Part shown: positions 46,164-56,117 of the stretch, in pieces
Layout of the letters: every line of letters starts with the position of its first letter
How positions within the stretch are numbered: the stretch's first letter is position 1
Source of the DNA: Enterobacter mori
GTDB taxonomy: Bacteria > Pseudomonadota > Gammaproteobacteria > Enterobacterales > Enterobacteriaceae
NCBI RefSeq assembly: GCF_025244905.1
Contig: NZ_CP104285.1
Location: 1,054,001 to 1,118,000, forward strand
Direction: 5' to 3'
Length of the DNA stretch: 64,000 nt
The notes under the pieces: model-generated
The model's input: only the letters and a program-made list of their open reading frames with translations
Told to the model about the DNA's origin: nothing
Databases searched by the model: none
Position numbers and translations under genes: made by a program

Positions 46164-46373
46164 TTATTTAGTCAGTTGTGCGGTCATGTAAACGCGGTTG
46201 TCGACCTTCGCGCTCGTGATTTTATAAGAGGCACCCTGTTCGGCGGCCTGGGCAGCAATTTTCGCTTCTGCGCGATCAAGGGTAGAGGCGGTTGCGCTCA
46301 CGCTCTGCGCGAAAGAACCGAAAGAAATCAGGGAGAGGGCAGCAACTGCAACGAAAGTTTTGATGGATTTCAT
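46164..46373 (-). CDS. small DUF1471 (YhcN/BhsA/McbA-like) secreted protein
   Basis: 69 residues from ATG 46373. Signal peptide of about 22 residues (MKSIKTFVAVAALSLISFGS, then FAQ). The mature part of under 50 residues is the DUF1471 fold: TLDRAEAKIAAQAAEQGAS then YKITSAKVDNRVYMTAQL. Family members (BhsA, McbA, YhcN, YahO) are periplasmic or surface proteins linked to stress and biofilm traits; no specific role can be assigned. It is monocistronic, ending at a hairpin terminator. Not present here in E. coli K-12. A second DUF1471 gene, yahO, opens at 63738. Confidence 0.88.
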   Translation of the reverse strand: MKSIKTFVAVAALSLISFGSFAQSVSATASTLDRAEAKIAAQAAEQGASYKITSAKVDNRVYMTAQLTK

Positions 46374-46512
46374 GGTCGTATTCCTTAAGTGTTTTGTCTG
46401 GAGTGGGGCGTGTTGCCCTGATGTGATAAATAATAGACTGACCACGGGCTGATTAAAATCGAAACAATTTGCCGATATCATTCAAAAAAATAGAATGAAT
46501 TGTGAGGAGAGA

Positions 46513-47235
46513 TTAAAACGGAAACGCGATCAGCTCCACGCCTTCGGGCGTGACTTTGACCATGGAGCCTTCGGCGTGCCACGCGCCCAATACCACGCGA
46601 TGGGCCGGTTCGCCGTTGGCGATAAGGGAATGCACGTCAGGACGATGGGTATGACCGTGGATGAGCCACTGAACGCGATGCTTTTCCATCACGTTCACGA
46701 CCGCCTGCGGGTTGACGTCCATGATGGTCATGGATTTGCTGCTGTTGGCGGCTTTACTGCCTGCGCGCATTTTGGCGGCGATGCGGTTGCGGATAAACAG
46801 CGGCAGGGCGAGGAACAGTGTCTGGATCCACGGAATATGGACTTTGGCGCGAAACGCCAGGTAGCCGGTATCGTCAGTGCAGAGCGTGTCGCCGTGCATG
46901 ATCAGGACGTTGCGGCCATAGAGGTCGAGCACCTGCTCTTCCGGCAGCAGCGTCATGCCGCTTTCGCGGGCGTAGCGCTGGCCTATCAGGAAATCACGGT
47001 TGCCGTGAATGAAGTAGCAGGGAACGCCGGAATCTACCAGCGCGTGAATGGCGGCAGCCATTTCACGGTGCAGCGGGTTAGGATCGTCGTCGCCAATCCA
47101 GGCTTCAAACAGGTCGCCCAGGATGTACAGCGCATCGGCGCTTTTGGCTTCACCGCGTAAAAAACGCAGAAAACCGGCGGTGATCGCCGGTTCTTCCGTT
47201 TGCAGATGCAGATCCGCAATAAAGAGTGTCGCCAC
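46513..47235 (-). CDS. lpxH: LpxH, UDP-2,3-diacylglucosamine hydrolase
   Basis: 240 residues (E. coli 240). It cleaves the pyrophosphate of UDP-2,3-diacylglucosamine to lipid X in lipid A synthesis at the inner membrane. Metallophosphoesterase motifs are intact: [48 protein letters not shown]. The start codon is GTG (47233-47235), three bases after the ppiB stop, so the genes are likely coupled. Confidence 0.96.
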   Translation of the reverse strand: MATLFIADLHLQTEEPAITAGFLRFLRGEAKSADALYILGDLFEAWIGDDDPNPLHREMAAAIHALVDSGVPCYFIHGNRDFLIGQRYARESGMTLLPEEQVLDLYGRNVLIMHGDTLCTDDTGYLAFRAKVHIPWIQTLFLALPLFIRNRIAAKMRAGSKAANSSKSMTIMDVNPQAVVNVMEKHRVQWLIHGHTHRPDVHSLIANGEPAHRVVLGAWHAEGSMVKVTPEGVELIAFPF

Positions 47236-47238
47236 GAA

Positions 47239-47733
47239 TTACTCGCTGACGGTCACGCTTGTAATCACTACGTCTTCTTTAGGAACGTCCTGGTGCATAC
47301 CGCTTCGGCCAGTAGAGACGGCTTTGATCTTGTCAACCACGTCCATACCTTCAACCACTTCTGCGAATACGCAGTAGCCCCAACCCTGCAGGCTTTCGCC
47401 GGAGAAGTTCAGGAAGTCGTTGTCAGCCACGTTGATGAAGAACTGCGCGGTTGCAGAGTGTGGTGCCTGAGTACGGGCCATCGCCAGCGTACCACGGGTG
47501 TTTTTCAGACCGTTGTTCGCTTCGTTTTTGATCGCTTCTTTGGTCTCTTTCTGGTTCATGCCAGGTTCAAAACCGCCGCCCTGGATCATAAAGCCGTTGA
47601 TCACGCGGTGGAAAATGGTGTTGTTGTAGAAACCTTCGCGGCAGTAGTCCAGGAAGTTTTTAACTGTTTCAGGCGCTTTGTCATCAAAGGTCTTGATTAC
47701 GATATCGCCATGATTAGTGTGGAAAGTAACCAT
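47239..47733 (-). CDS. ppiB: PpiB, cytoplasmic cyclophilin
   Basis: 164 residues, as in E. coli. Peptidyl-prolyl cis-trans isomerase of the cyclophilin family. Active-site residues are in [18 protein letters not shown] and in the segment [20 protein letters not shown]. No signal peptide, so cytosolic. It lies directly upstream of lpxH on the same strand (3 bp), and divergent from cysS, as in E. coli. Confidence 0.97.
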   Translation of the reverse strand: MVTFHTNHGDIVIKTFDDKAPETVKNFLDYCREGFYNNTIFHRVINGFMIQGGGFEPGMNQKETKEAIKNEANNGLKNTRGTLAMARTQAPHSATAQFFINVADNDFLNFSGESLQGWGYCVFAEVVEGMDVVDKIKAVSTGRSGMHQDVPKEDVVITSVTVSE

Positions 47734-47907
47734 TTTTGCATCCTGTTCCGTTATTGTGGTACGTCGACCCGCGTTCGGGTCATCTATAGGGGCTTGTTAT
47801 AGCATAACCACAGGATGCGATCACCTTGCATTGTGTGCTGCTTCGGGTTTGAATTACGGGTAGAATACCCGGTTTTCGTCCACACACGTGTTTACATGGA
47901 ATCTTCG

Positions 47908-49293
47908 ATGTTAAAAATCTTTAATACAATGACGCGCCAAAAAGAGGAATTTAAACCTATCCATGCCGGGGAAGTCGGCATGTACGTGTGTGGTATTACG
48001 GTTTACGATCTCTGTCATATCGGCCATGGCCGTACCTTTGTCGCCTTCGACGTGGTTTCTCGTTACCTGCGTTTTTTGGGCTATAACCTCAAGTACGTGC
48101 GCAATATCACCGACATTGACGACAAAATCATCAAGCGCGCTAATGAAAACGGCGAAAGCTTTGTGGCGCTGGTGGACCGTATGATCGTTGAAATGCACAA
48201 AGATTTCGACGCTTTAAATATTCTGCGCCCGGACAGCGAGCCGCGCGCGACGCACCATATTCATGAAATTATCGACATCACCGAGAAGCTGATCGCACGC
48301 GGTCACGCCTATGTAGCGGACAACGGCGACGTGATGTTCTCCGTCCCGACGGACCCAACCTACGGCGCGCTCTCTCGCCAGGATCTGGACCAGCTGCAGG
48401 CCGGTGCGCGCGTTGACGTGGTTGACGTGAAGCGTAACCCGATGGACTTCGTGCTGTGGAAGATGTCCAAAGAGGGCGAACCAAGCTGGCCATCGCCATG
48501 GGGCGAAGGCCGACCAGGCTGGCACATTGAATGTTCAGCAATGAACTGCAAACAGCTGGGCAAACACTTCGACATTCATGGCGGCGGTTCGGATCTGATG
48601 TTCCCGCACCACGAAAACGAAATCGCGCAGTCCACCTGCGCCCACGGTGGCGAGTACGTGAACTACTGGATGCACTCCGGGATGGTAATGGTTGACCGCG
48701 AGAAGATGTCTAAATCGCTGGGCAACTTCTTCACCGTGCGCGACGTGCTGAAGTATTACGACGCGGAAACCGTGCGCTACTTCCTGATGTCCGGCCACTA
48801 TCGCAGCCAGCTGAACTACAGTGAAGAGAACCTGAAACAGGCGCGCTCGGCGCTGGAGCGTCTGTACACCGCGCTGCGCGGTACCGATAAGTCTGTTTCT
48901 GCCGCAGGCGGTGAAGCGTTCGAAGCGCGCTTCGTTGAGGTGATGAACGACGACTTTAACACCCCAGAAGCCTACTCCGTGCTGTTCGACATGGCGCGCG
49001 AAGTGAACCGCCTGAAGTCAGAAGATATGGCCGCGGCGAATGCGCTGGCGTCCCATCTGCGTAAGCTCTCTTCCGTGCTCGGTCTGCTGGAGCAGGAGCC
49101 GGACGTGTTCCTGCAGAGCGGTGCGCAGGCGGACGACGGTGAAGTGGCGGAAATTGAAGCGTTGATCAAAGCGCGTCTGGAAGCGCGTCAGGCAAAAGAC
49201 TGGGCGGCGGCGGATGCGGCGCGCAACCGTCTGACCGAGATGGGCATCATTCTGGAAGACGGCCCGCAGGGAACGACCTGGCGTCGTAAGTAA
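47908..49293 (+). CDS. cysS: cysteinyl-tRNA synthetase
   Basis: 461 residues from ATG 47908 ([20 protein letters not shown]), equal to E. coli. Class I synthetase with zinc ligands (C28 in [11 protein letters not shown]209, H234 and E238 further on), HIGH ([11 protein letters not shown]) and KMSKS ([12 protein letters not shown]). An upstream in-frame ATG at 47896 would add four residues and is less likely. Divergent from ppiB; followed by a BIME. Confidence 0.97.
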   Translation: MLKIFNTMTRQKEEFKPIHAGEVGMYVCGITVYDLCHIGHGRTFVAFDVVSRYLRFLGYNLKYVRNITDIDDKIIKRANENGESFVALVDRMIVEMHKDFDALNILRPDSEPRATHHIHEIIDITEKLIARGHAYVADNGDVMFSVPTDPTYGALSRQDLDQLQAGARVDVVDVKRNPMDFVLWKMSKEGEPSWPSPWGEGRPGWHIECSAMNCKQLGKHFDIHGGGSDLMFPHHENEIAQSTCAHGGEYVNYWMHSGMVMVDREKMSKSLGNFFTVRDVLKYYDAETVRYFLMSGHYRSQLNYSEENLKQARSALERLYTALRGTDKSVSAAGGEAFEARFVEVMNDDFNTPEAYSVLFDMAREVNRLKSEDMAAANALASHLRKLSSVLGLLEQEPDVFLQSGAQADDGEVAEIEALIKARLEARQAKDWAAADAARNRLTEMGIILEDGPQGTTWRRK

Positions 49294-49302
49294 GTCCGTA
49301 AT

Positions 49303-49377
49303 GCCCGGTGGTGCTTACGCTTACCGGGCCTACCACATCACGACCGTAGGCCGGGTAAGGCGTAGCCGCCACCCGGC
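49303..49377. repeat. BIME: pair of inverted REP elements
   Basis: GCCCGGTGGTGCTTACGCTT-ACCGGGCCTAC and GTAGGCCGGGTAAGGCGTAG-CCGCCACCCGGC with a 12-bp spacer, between cysS and convergent ybcI. Its right REP contains the exact left-guide target of the IS621-like element (minus strand ACCCGGCCT), but no insertion is present. Confidence 0.93.
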
Positions 49378-49384
49378 TTTTCTT

Positions 49385-49906
49385 TTACCTCCGCCTCCAC
49401 CACAGCAACCCCATCAGCACTATCCCCGGCAGCCACACCCACAGCAGTTCCGAGATAATGACCTGATGCCCGTACGGCGTGGTGTAGCGAGACAGCGCAA
49501 ACGGCGCGACCTTAATGACCTGCCACGGCGCAAAGAAACGTTCATCCGACCACGGCCACAGCCAGCCGACGCCTTTCCCGCCCGTGGTGATCGAATCCAG
49601 CAGGCTATGCGACAACAGCGAGACGGTTAAAAACAGCCAGCACCGCGTCAGGCTGGCCCGGAACCATCGTCGTCCAATCAGCACGCACAGTATCGGCACC
49701 GCAAAGGCAAACAGAAGCGAATGGGTAAAGCCGCGATGGCCAAAAATATTCCCGTAGGCGACGCCGAATTTAAACGCCAGCACGTCAGCGTCGGGCAGCA
49801 TGGCGAGGAGAATTCCGGCAAACAGCAGGCGCGGAGGGATGACTTTAGTTCCCAGACCTAAGCCCAGGCAAAGCGGAACAGCGGCGTGCGTAATAACGGT
49901 AGGCAT
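49385..49906 (-). CDS. ybcI: YbcI, DUF457 membrane protein (putative metal-dependent hydrolase)
   Basis: 173 residues from ATG 49906, matching E. coli (MPTVITHAAVPLCLGLGLG). Several hydrophobic helices interleaved with conserved His/Asp motifs: THAAVP, LPDADVLAFKF, GHRGFTHSLLF, LLSHSLLDS. This pattern is that of the YdjM/DUF457 membrane-bound metal-dependent hydrolase family; substrate unknown (LexA-regulated YdjM is a relative). It lies in the E. coli position after cysS. Confidence 0.9.
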   Translation of the reverse strand: MPTVITHAAVPLCLGLGLGTKVIPPRLLFAGILLAMLPDADVLAFKFGVAYGNIFGHRGFTHSLLFAFAVPILCVLIGRRWFRASLTRCWLFLTVSLLSHSLLDSITTGGKGVGWLWPWSDERFFAPWQVIKVAPFALSRYTTPYGHQVIISELLWVWLPGIVLMGLLWWRRR

Positions 49907-49979
49907 TGCGATTATCCATGGCAAATCATGGAAATATAGCAGTAATCTTGCGCTAACAGACCTGGCCTCTATTCTGATT

Positions 49980-50996
49980 TTACGCCGATTCGCGCGCGAT
50001 AAGCTGCCCGGAGAGGGTAATGCGCTGGGTTTGCAAATCCGGCTCTTTCAGCTTACGGATTATCAGCCCCGCCGCCTGCCGCCCGGTTTCGTCACTGGCC
50101 GAGGAGACGTAAGTGAATGACGGTGATGTGAGGTTAACGTGCAGCATATCTTCAAAACCGATCAGCGCCACCTGCTGAGTTAAGAACACATCTTTCCCCA
50201 CGGTGCGACCCACCTGATGAATGCCGGAAATTGAACCAATCATCGCATCCGGCGAGTGACAGAGCAGGGCGGTGATGGCGTTATTTTTTTCCAGCAGCTG
50301 GCGAGTCGCCATCGCGGCGGCCTGCGTGTCGTCGCTGCAGGCAGGTGAATAGTCATCGCGCCAGACCAGCCCGTTCTGCGTCATCGCGCTGCGAAAACCG
50401 AGCAGGCGCTGCTCGCGGATAAGGCAGCCCTCGCGCCCGCCAATATAGGCGATTGTGCGATGTCCGCGCTCGATAAGATAACGCGCGGCAAGGTTCGCCG
50501 CCTGGCGGTTGTCGCGCATCACCAGATTGCATTTTTCATCGAGCAGGGACTGCGAGACCACTACCAGCGGCAGCGGACACTGGCGGATCTGCTCCGGCAG
50601 GGCAGAAGTACGGGTGTCAGACGCGAGATAAATGACGCCTGCGACACCCTGCTGCTTAAACGACAGCAGGGTACGTTCCAGATGTTCCCGGTCGTTCAGC
50701 GGCTGACCGAGAAAAACCATGTATCCCTGCCTCTCCAGCTCCTGAACAATGCTTGCCATCACCTTGATGGAAAAGCTGTCGCTGAAGTCACGCAGGATCA
50801 GGCCTATCAGATTGGACGTATTGGCGCGGAGGTTGGCAGCGGCAACGTTATGAACATAGCCCAGCGTCGTGATGGCGGCATTGACCTTCTCGATCGTCGC
50901 CTCTGAGATTTTCCCTTTCTGGCGTAGCACCAGCGAGACGGTTGAGACCGACACGCCCGCGTGCTTTGCGACATCAATGATGCTGACTTTCTTCAA
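49980..50996 (-). CDS. LacI-family transcriptional regulator, MalI-like
   Basis: 338 residues. The N-terminal LacI helix-turn-helix and hinge (VSIIDVAKHAGVSVSTVSLV, then NVAAANLRANTSNLIGLI) are followed by a type 1 periplasmic-binding-like effector domain (TALLCHSPDAMIGSISGI). It resembles MalI in length and in the motif VSVSTVSLVL. It sits just downstream of a PTS permease on the same strand, and a palindrome suited to a LacI-type repressor lies upstream of that permease, so it very likely controls the permease. The sugar is not identified. Confidence 0.88.
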   Translation of the reverse strand: MKKVSIIDVAKHAGVSVSTVSLVLRQKGKISEATIEKVNAAITTLGYVHNVAAANLRANTSNLIGLILRDFSDSFSIKVMASIVQELERQGYMVFLGQPLNDREHLERTLLSFKQQGVAGVIYLASDTRTSALPEQIRQCPLPLVVVSQSLLDEKCNLVMRDNRQAANLAARYLIERGHRTIAYIGGREGCLIREQRLLGFRSAMTQNGLVWRDDYSPACSDDTQAAAMATRQLLEKNNAITALLCHSPDAMIGSISGIHQVGRTVGKDVFLTQQVALIGFEDMLHVNLTSPSFTYVSSASDETGRQAAGLIIRKLKEPDLQTQRITLSGQLIARESA

Positions 50997-51030
50997 AACC
51001 GCTCCCTGAAATTTACCGATAATCAGCCAG

Positions 51031-51064
51031 ATAAAACACGTCTCCCAGCGTACAGGAGACGTGT
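51031..51064 (-). terminator. hairpin terminator between the PTS permease and its regulator
   Basis: On the minus strand ACACGTCTCC-tgtacgctg-GGAGACGTGT is followed by TTTTAT. It begins 16 bp after the permease stop. The regulator gene begins 35 bp further on, so it may have its own promoter or rely on read-through. Confidence 0.85.
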
Positions 51065-51079
51065 CGTTCAGGCATCTTA

Positions 51080-52579
51080 TTATTTGCCGATCATGGTGGA
51101 CATGGTCTGCGCGATAAACTGTGCTCTGGCACCGAAAATCACCTGTATACCGTTGTCGCCGACGAAGACCACGCCGCGCGCGCCAAGTCCGTTAAGACCG
51201 TCTTTATCTACCGCGTCGCTTTTTGCCACTTCCAGACGCAGGCGGGTGATACAGGAGCCAACCGAATCGATATTCTGCGCGCCCCCCAGCAGGCTGATGA
51301 TTTCGGTGGCAAGTTCGGAATCGGACTTGTCATTCGCACTGGCGGTCACTTCGGTACGGCCCGGCGTTTTCACGTCGAAACGACGGATCACAAAGCGGAA
51401 GGTAAAGTAGTAAATCAGCCCCATCGGGATACCGATGATAACGGCGCTCAGGAAGTTGGTCTGGTAGCCGTTAAACGACGGCAGGATCCCGAACGACAGG
51501 TAGTCGATAAAGCCCGCCGAGAACGACTTGGCGATATGCGCATGCAGCAGGTACATGGTCATGTACGCCAGGCCCGCCATGATGGCGTTGAAGACGTACA
51601 GGATCGGCGCCACGAAGATAAAGGTAAACTCAACCGGTTCCGTAATACCCGTCAGGAAGCAGGTGAGTGCGGCGGAGAACAGAATACCGGCCGCGATTTT
51701 TTTATTCTTCGTGTGCGCTTCGTGATACATCGCCAGGCACGCCGCGGGCAGCGCAAACAGCATCAGCGGGAATTCACCCTGCATGAACTTGCCAGCGTTC
51801 TGGTAGGTGTCGCTGCTGAAGGATTTCACCCCTTCTTCCAGCATCTTGAACCAGATGGTCTGGTCGCCGTGGATCACCTGGCCCGCCTGGGTGGTGTAAT
51901 CCCCGAACGAATACCAGAACGACGGATACCAGATGTGGTGCAGGCCAAGCGGGATCAGCGCGCGCTCTACCAGACCGAAGATAAAGGTCGAGGCCGCCTG
52001 GTTATCGCCGTTCACCACCACGGAAAGGGCGTCGATGCCGGACTGAATATGCTGCCAGACGTACGGAAGCAGCAGGCCGAGCAGGAACGAGAGAAACGCC
52101 GTTGCAATGGCCACGAAGCGCTTACCGGAGAAGAAACCGAGGAACTCCGGCAACTGCATAGTGTGGAAGCGGTTATAGCACCAGGCCGCGAGGATCCCGC
52201 AGATCAGGCCGCCGAAGACGCCCATCTGCAGCGTCGGGATGCCGACCACCATGGCGTATTTCCCGCCCTGAGAGGCCATCTCCGGCGTGATGCTTAATAC
52301 GGTGCTGATGGTGATGTTAGTGACAAACACCGAGACCGCCGCAGAGAGCGCCGCGATGCCGGACTCCGACGCCAGGCCCACGGCGGAGCCGATGGCAAAC
52401 AGCATCGGCAGGTTATCAAAAATAACCCCGCCCGCGTTCATCATCAGCGGCAGATGGAACTTATCGCCGAAGGCCAACAGCAGGCCCGCAGCGGGAAGGA
52501 GTGAAATTGGCAGCATTAAGGCGCGACCAATCATCGATAACTTAGACAGCGATTTAACAAACCCTGATATCAGACTCAT
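51080..52579 (-). CDS. PTS EIICB permease, glucose/N-acetylglucosamine/maltose class
   Basis: 499 residues. An N-terminal EIIC domain with about ten hydrophobic helices and the signature ITEPVEFTFIFVAP (GITEP) is followed by an EIIB domain near 420-499 with the phosphorylated cysteine in SVGSCITRLRLEV. No EIIA is fused, so it probably uses Crr. The EIIC start (LSKLSMIGRALMLPISLLPAAG) is like MalX/PtsG/NagE; MalX is the closest guess given the MalI-like regulator. No hydrolase or kinase gene accompanies it. The upstream palindrome at 52624-52652 is the likely operator. The pair is inserted between ybcI and ybcJ. Confidence 0.88.
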   Translation of the reverse strand: MSLISGFVKSLSKLSMIGRALMLPISLLPAAGLLLAFGDKFHLPLMMNAGGVIFDNLPMLFAIGSAVGLASESGIAALSAAVSVFVTNITISTVLSITPEMASQGGKYAMVVGIPTLQMGVFGGLICGILAAWCYNRFHTMQLPEFLGFFSGKRFVAIATAFLSFLLGLLLPYVWQHIQSGIDALSVVVNGDNQAASTFIFGLVERALIPLGLHHIWYPSFWYSFGDYTTQAGQVIHGDQTIWFKMLEEGVKSFSSDTYQNAGKFMQGEFPLMLFALPAACLAMYHEAHTKNKKIAAGILFSAALTCFLTGITEPVEFTFIFVAPILYVFNAIMAGLAYMTMYLLHAHIAKSFSAGFIDYLSFGILPSFNGYQTNFLSAVIIGIPMGLIYYFTFRFVIRRFDVKTPGRTEVTASANDKSDSELATEIISLLGGAQNIDSVGSCITRLRLEVAKSDAVDKDGLNGLGARGVVFVGDNGIQVIFGARAQFIAQTMSTMIGK

Positions 52580-52623
52580 GCTGATTTCCCCCGAGTAGCG
52601 CTTTTTTAGGCGCTGTTATTGTA

Positions 52624-52652
52624 AGTAGAACGTTTTAGTAGAACGTTCTACT
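52624..52652. promoter_or_regulatory. LacI-type operator upstream of the PTS permease
   Basis: A perfect 16-bp palindrome, AGTAGAACGTTCTACT (52637-52652), with a second, partial copy AGTAGAACGTTTT beginning at 52624 (13-bp period). The central CG and overall form match LacI-family sites (MalI: GATAAAACGTTTTATC). It is 45-75 bp upstream of the permease ATG, a repressor position. The regulator encoded at 49980-50996 is the obvious ligand. Confidence 0.8.
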
Positions 52653-52768
52653 TATCGTGAGGAAAGAGTGAAAAACGCGCAACTGAAATCTCACCTTTCA
52701 ACAGATGAAATAGTGATTATTTGAAGTTGATCGATAATTAACCGTGATGGTTGTGGGGGGATTTTTAT

Positions 52769-52802
52769 CCCCTCTCCCTGTGGGAGAGGGTTAGGGTGAG
52801 GG
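52769..52802. repeat. single arm of the CT-rich repeat
   Basis: CCCCTCTCCCTGTGGGAGAG-GGTTAGGGTGAGGG: one half-unit of the family seen as full inverted pairs at 11455, 18364 and 21687. It lies between the PTS permease promoter and the end of ybcJ (stop at 52814). Confidence 0.85.
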
Positions 52803-52813
52803 CATCAAACAGC

Positions 52814-53026
52814 TCAGGCCGTAACGGTTACGCTCTGTCCTTCAAAGCTCACGGTCTGGCCCGCGACAATCTTGCAGCGCTTGCGGGTTTCCACCGCGCC
52901 GTCGACTTTCACTCGCCCGTCGGCGATAACGATTTTGGCCTGCGCACCGCTTTCGCTCCAGCCTTCCAGCTTGAGCAGATCGCACAGCTCTACGTGCGGG
53001 TGTTTGCCTAATGAAAATGTGGCCAT
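52814..53026 (-). CDS. ybcJ: YbcJ, small S4-like RNA-binding protein
   Basis: 70 residues, as in E. coli. An S4-like alpha-L motif: LCDLLKLEGWSESGAQAKIV and DGRVKVDGAVETRKRCKI. It may bind structured RNA; the precise role is unknown. Its start is one base after the folD stop (53028), so it is translated from the same transcript. The operon order folD-ybcJ is that of E. coli. Confidence 0.94.
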   Translation of the reverse strand: MATFSLGKHPHVELCDLLKLEGWSESGAQAKIVIADGRVKVDGAVETRKRCKIVAGQTVSFEGQSVTVTA

Positions 53027-53027
53027 C

Positions 53028-53894
53028 TTATGCTTCCTCTACGTCGTGGTACTCTTCGCATGCCTGCAAAGTATTCTGAATCAGTGTTGCAACGGTCATC
53101 GGGCCCACGCCGCCAGGGACCGGCGTGATGTAAGAAGCACGCGCCGCGGCATCTTCGTACACCACGTCGCCGACCACTTTGCCGCTTTCCAGACGGTTGA
53201 TGCCCACGTCCACGACAATCGCACCCTCTTTAATCCACTCGCCCGGAATAAAACCCGGCTTGCCGACCGCGACGATCAGCAGATCCGCATTTTCGACGTG
53301 GTGGCGCAGGTTTTTGGTGAAGCGGTGGGTCACGGTGGTGGTGCAGCCCGCCAGCAGCAGCTCCATGCTCATCGGACGGCCCACGATGTTAGAGGCACCA
53401 ATCACCACGGCGTTCAGGCCGTAAGTATCGATGTTATAACGCTCAAGCAGCGTCACAATGCCGCGTGGCGTGCACGGGCGCAGACGCGGCGCGCGCTGGC
53501 ACAGGCGGCCCACGTTGTACGGATGGAAACCGTCCACGTCTTTGTCCGGTGAGATACGTTCCAGCACCTTCACGTTGTCGATGCCCGCAGGCAGCGGCAG
53601 CTGTACCAGAATGCCGTCGATCTCGTTATCGGCATTCAGGGTGTCAATCAGTTCCAGCAGTTCCGCTTCGCTGGTGGTTTCCGGCAAATCGTAAGAGCGG
53701 GAGACGAACCCCACCTCTTCGCACGCTTTGCGTTTGCTGCCGACATAAATCTGCGATGCCGGGTTACTACCAACCAGCACAACGGCCAGCCCTGGCGCGC
53801 GTTTTCCGGCAGCTTTACGCGCCTTCACTTTTTCCGCGACTTCAGAGCGCACCTGCTGCGCAATCGTTTTACCGTCAATAATCTTTGCTGCCAT
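53028..53894 (-). CDS. folD: FolD, methylenetetrahydrofolate dehydrogenase/cyclohydrolase
   Basis: 288 residues. Bifunctional enzyme interconverting 5,10-methylene-, methenyl- and 10-formyl-THF with NADP. Conserved [13 protein letters not shown] with the catalytic Lys, QLPLPAGID, and [18 protein letters not shown] plus [12 protein letters not shown] at the NADP site. Followed by ybcJ. The region upstream of it is shared with the fim operon, which reads away from it, the same neighbourhood as in Salmonella. Confidence 0.97.
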   Translation of the reverse strand: MAAKIIDGKTIAQQVRSEVAEKVKARKAAGKRAPGLAVVLVGSNPASQIYVGSKRKACEEVGFVSRSYDLPETTSEAELLELIDTLNADNEIDGILVQLPLPAGIDNVKVLERISPDKDVDGFHPYNVGRLCQRAPRLRPCTPRGIVTLLERYNIDTYGLNAVVIGASNIVGRPMSMELLLAGCTTTVTHRFTKNLRHHVENADLLIVAVGKPGFIPGEWIKEGAIVVDVGINRLESGKVVGDVVYEDAAARASYITPVPGGVGPMTVATLIQNTLQACEEYHDVEEA

Positions 53895-54203
53895 CAGAGA
53901 GAAGATTCCGTCTGTAACGTTTGAAAGGGGGGATTGCCTATATTTTGTCAGAAGCGAGCGCCGCTGTCAGTCACCCTTTGCGAGATTTCATCATGAGGCC
54001 ACAAAACCTTGTGGAAGGTATGGTCAATTTCCTAGGTGGGAATAGGATGTAACCTGGTAAAATGGCAGTGTTTTGACATATTTTAAAATAGTTTCCTGAG
54101 CTACTTTGTCTCCTCCGAAATAAGCTTTCAATTAACCAATTGAACGTATTTCTTATTCCCGATTATCCGCGGGAAGGGTTATTTACATTTTAAAGGAATA
54201 GAC
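53895..54203. promoter_or_regulatory. intergenic control region upstream of fimA
   Basis: About 310 bp between divergent folD and fimA. It contains an AT-rich segment with TTTTGACATATTTTAAAATA (54071-54090), which includes a TTGACA hexamer but no convincing -10 at 16-18 bp, as expected if activation by FimZ is required. I looked for the paired inverted repeats that flank the invertible fimS switch of E. coli and saw none, so phase variation by inversion is not supported. AAAGGAATAG precedes the fimA ATG. Confidence 0.55.
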
Positions 54204-54764
54204 ATGAAACTCAGCAACATTGCTTCTACCGTTATTGCAACTCTGGCCCTGGTCGCGGGTGCCGCTCACGCTGAAGATCCAACGCCGGTTTCCGTTAATG
54301 GCGGTACCGTGCATTTTAAAGGTGAATTAGTGAATGCTGCATGTTCAGTAAATACTGATTCTTCCGAGCAGACGGTTAATCTCGGTCAGTACCGTACCGC
54401 GAAATTCACCAAAGTGGGTGACACCACCTCCAATATTCCGTTCACCATTGAACTGAACGATTGCGATCCGCTGGTTGCGAAAACCGCTGCGGTGGCATTC
54501 ACCGGTCAGATCGACGCGACGGATAAAACTCTGCTGGCGGTTACCTCTGGTAACAACGACAACAGCGCGAAAGGCGTGGGTATCGAGATCCTCGACAGCA
54601 AATCCAGCGTCCTGACCCCAGACGGTGCCACCTTCTCTGCCGCGCAGAACCTGATTGAAGGCACGAACACCCTGAACTTCACCGCGCGCTATAAAGCCAC
54701 TGCTGCGACCACCGAGCCAGGCCAGGCGAACGCTGATGCAACCTTCGTTATGAAATACGAGTAA
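54204..54764 (+). CDS. fimA: FimA-like major type 1 fimbrial subunit
   Basis: 186 residues. Signal peptide about 23 residues ([14 protein letters not shown]). Mature pilin with the usual disulphide pair (Cys in VNAACSVNT and in LNDCDPL), the N-terminal donor strand, and the penultimate-Tyr C-terminus (TFVMKYE). Polymerises into the fimbrial rod outside the cell by donor-strand exchange through FimC and FimD. First gene of the operon; the others follow within 3-70 bp. E. coli's SfmA is also a homologue; the Salmonella-like layout suggests the fim name. Confidence 0.93.
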   Translation: MKLSNIASTVIATLALVAGAAHAEDPTPVSVNGGTVHFKGELVNAACSVNTDSSEQTVNLGQYRTAKFTKVGDTTSNIPFTIELNDCDPLVAKTAAVAFTGQIDATDKTLLAVTSGNNDNSAKGVGIEILDSKSSVLTPDGATFSAAQNLIEGTNTLNFTARYKATAATTEPGQANADATFVMKYE

Positions 54765-54833
54765 TGCCTGATTACAGGGATGTGGTCGACCTCAGGGAGG
54801 AGGTCTTTTAATCGCTAATGCCGGGAACGAAGG

Positions 54834-55376
54834 ATGACAAGGACTGGGATACTGTTTTTTGCCCTTGCGATTGCCTCAGCGGTAAACGCACATACCGTGG
54901 TAATCGACGGCGGCAAAGTTCACCTGAGAGGGGAACTGGTCAACGGCGGCTGCGCCGTGGCGCCTGATAGCCAGAATATGCGCGTGGATATGGGGCAGTA
55001 CCGCACCAATTCATTTTCCGGCGTCGGCAGTTTTTCCACGGTAAACGTGCCTTTCACCGTACGGCTGCTCGACTGCAGCGTGGACGTTTCTCGTACCGTG
55101 GGGATCCAGTTTCAGGGCGCTACCCCTGCAGAAGATCCGCAGGTTTTCCTGGCGACATCGCGACCAGGTGAAACCCCTGTCAGCAGCGGCGTTGGGCTGG
55201 CGCTTTTCGACGAACAACAACGTCAGATTATCCCGAACGCCACGGCGGTCAGCTGGTTGCCCATTGATACCCGCGAGCTGGCGTTTCATTTCAGCGCTCG
55301 CTACCGGGCGATTTCCGAACACCTCGTGCCAGGCAATATTCAGTCGGATGTCTGGTTTACGTTGATTTATCCCTGA
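54834..55376 (+). CDS. fimI: FimI-like minor fimbrial subunit
   Basis: 180 residues. Signal peptide ([20 protein letters not shown]). Pilin-type sequence parallel to fim[20 protein letters not shown] mirrors the FimA start, followed by MGQYRTNSF, and a second Cys in LLDCSVD. In Salmonella and E. coli FimI is a minor subunit, probably a rod anchor. Position between fimA and fimC matches fimI. CGAAGG precedes the ATG. Confidence 0.88.
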   Translation: MTRTGILFFALAIASAVNAHTVVIDGGKVHLRGELVNGGCAVAPDSQNMRVDMGQYRTNSFSGVGSFSTVNVPFTVRLLDCSVDVSRTVGIQFQGATPAEDPQVFLATSRPGETPVSSGVGLALFDEQQRQIIPNATAVSWLPIDTRELAFHFSARYRAISEHLVPGNIQSDVWFTLIYP

Positions 55377-55410
55377 CGCCTGCGAACACATTATTAAAGG
55401 TACGGTTGTG

Positions 55411-56103
55411 ATGAACACACTGATTAAACCCGGACTGTTTTTATCTTTTATTTTGATGATGGTTTCTGCCTGTGCGAATGCCTCCGGCGGAATCGCGCTG
55501 GGCGCGACGCGCGTGATTTATCCGGCAGATGCAAAACAGACATCGCTGGCGATCACCAACAGTAACAAGCAAGAGCGTTATTTAATTAACGCGTGGATTG
55601 AAAATGCCAACGGGCAAAAAGAAAAAACGTTTGCCGTCACACCGCCGCTGTTTGTAAGCGAGCCGGACAGCGAAAACACGCTGCGCATTATTTATGCCGG
55701 ACCGACCCTGCCCGCCGATCGCGAATCGCTTTTTTACATGAACGTGAAGGCAATTCCGTCAGTGAGTAAGGCGAAAACAGAGAACAATAACGTGCTGCAG
55801 TTGGCCATACTGTCACGCATTAAGCTGTTTGTGCGCCCGGCTAACCTGCCGATGCCGCCGGAAGAGGCGCTCTCCCAGCTGCGCTTTGAACGCGTCGGGA
55901 ACCACCTGAAGGTGAGCAATGCTTCGCCCTACTACGTCACGCTGGTTAACCTGAAGCTTGGCGGTCAGACGCTGGAAAACCTGATGGTCGCGCCGAAAAA
56001 CTCGGCCCAGCAGGTGCTGCCAACCGCAGCCAGCGGCACGCTCTTCTGGCAGAGCGTCAATGATTACGGCGCTATTACTCCGGCGCGTAGCGTTAATCTG
56101 TGA
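55411..56103 (+). CDS. fimC: FimC-like periplasmic fimbrial chaperone
   Basis: 230 residues from ATG 55411; a GTG immediately before it is an alternative start. Signal peptide to about 25 ([16 protein letters not shown]). Immunoglobulin-like PapD family: start [20 protein letters not shown], conserved [11 protein letters not shown] and the FG1-long region; the Arg/Lys pair that anchors the pilin C-terminus lies in [11 protein letters not shown] and ILSRIKLF. It folds pilins in the periplasm and delivers them to FimD. Confidence 0.94.
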   Translation: MNTLIKPGLFLSFILMMVSACANASGGIALGATRVIYPADAKQTSLAITNSNKQERYLINAWIENANGQKEKTFAVTPPLFVSEPDSENTLRIIYAGPTLPADRESLFYMNVKAIPSVSKAKTENNNVLQLAILSRIKLFVRPANLPMPPEEALSQLRFERVGNHLKVSNASPYYVTLVNLKLGGQTLENLMVAPKNSAQQVLPTAASGTLFWQSVNDYGAITPARSVNL

Positions 56104-56117
56104 GCAGAGTCAGGGCG

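Noticed and set aside
53895..54203. Invertible fimA promoter (fimS-like switch)
   Set aside because: No pair of flanking inverted repeats and no FimB/FimE-type recombinase gene in the window; control by FimZ/FimY fits better.
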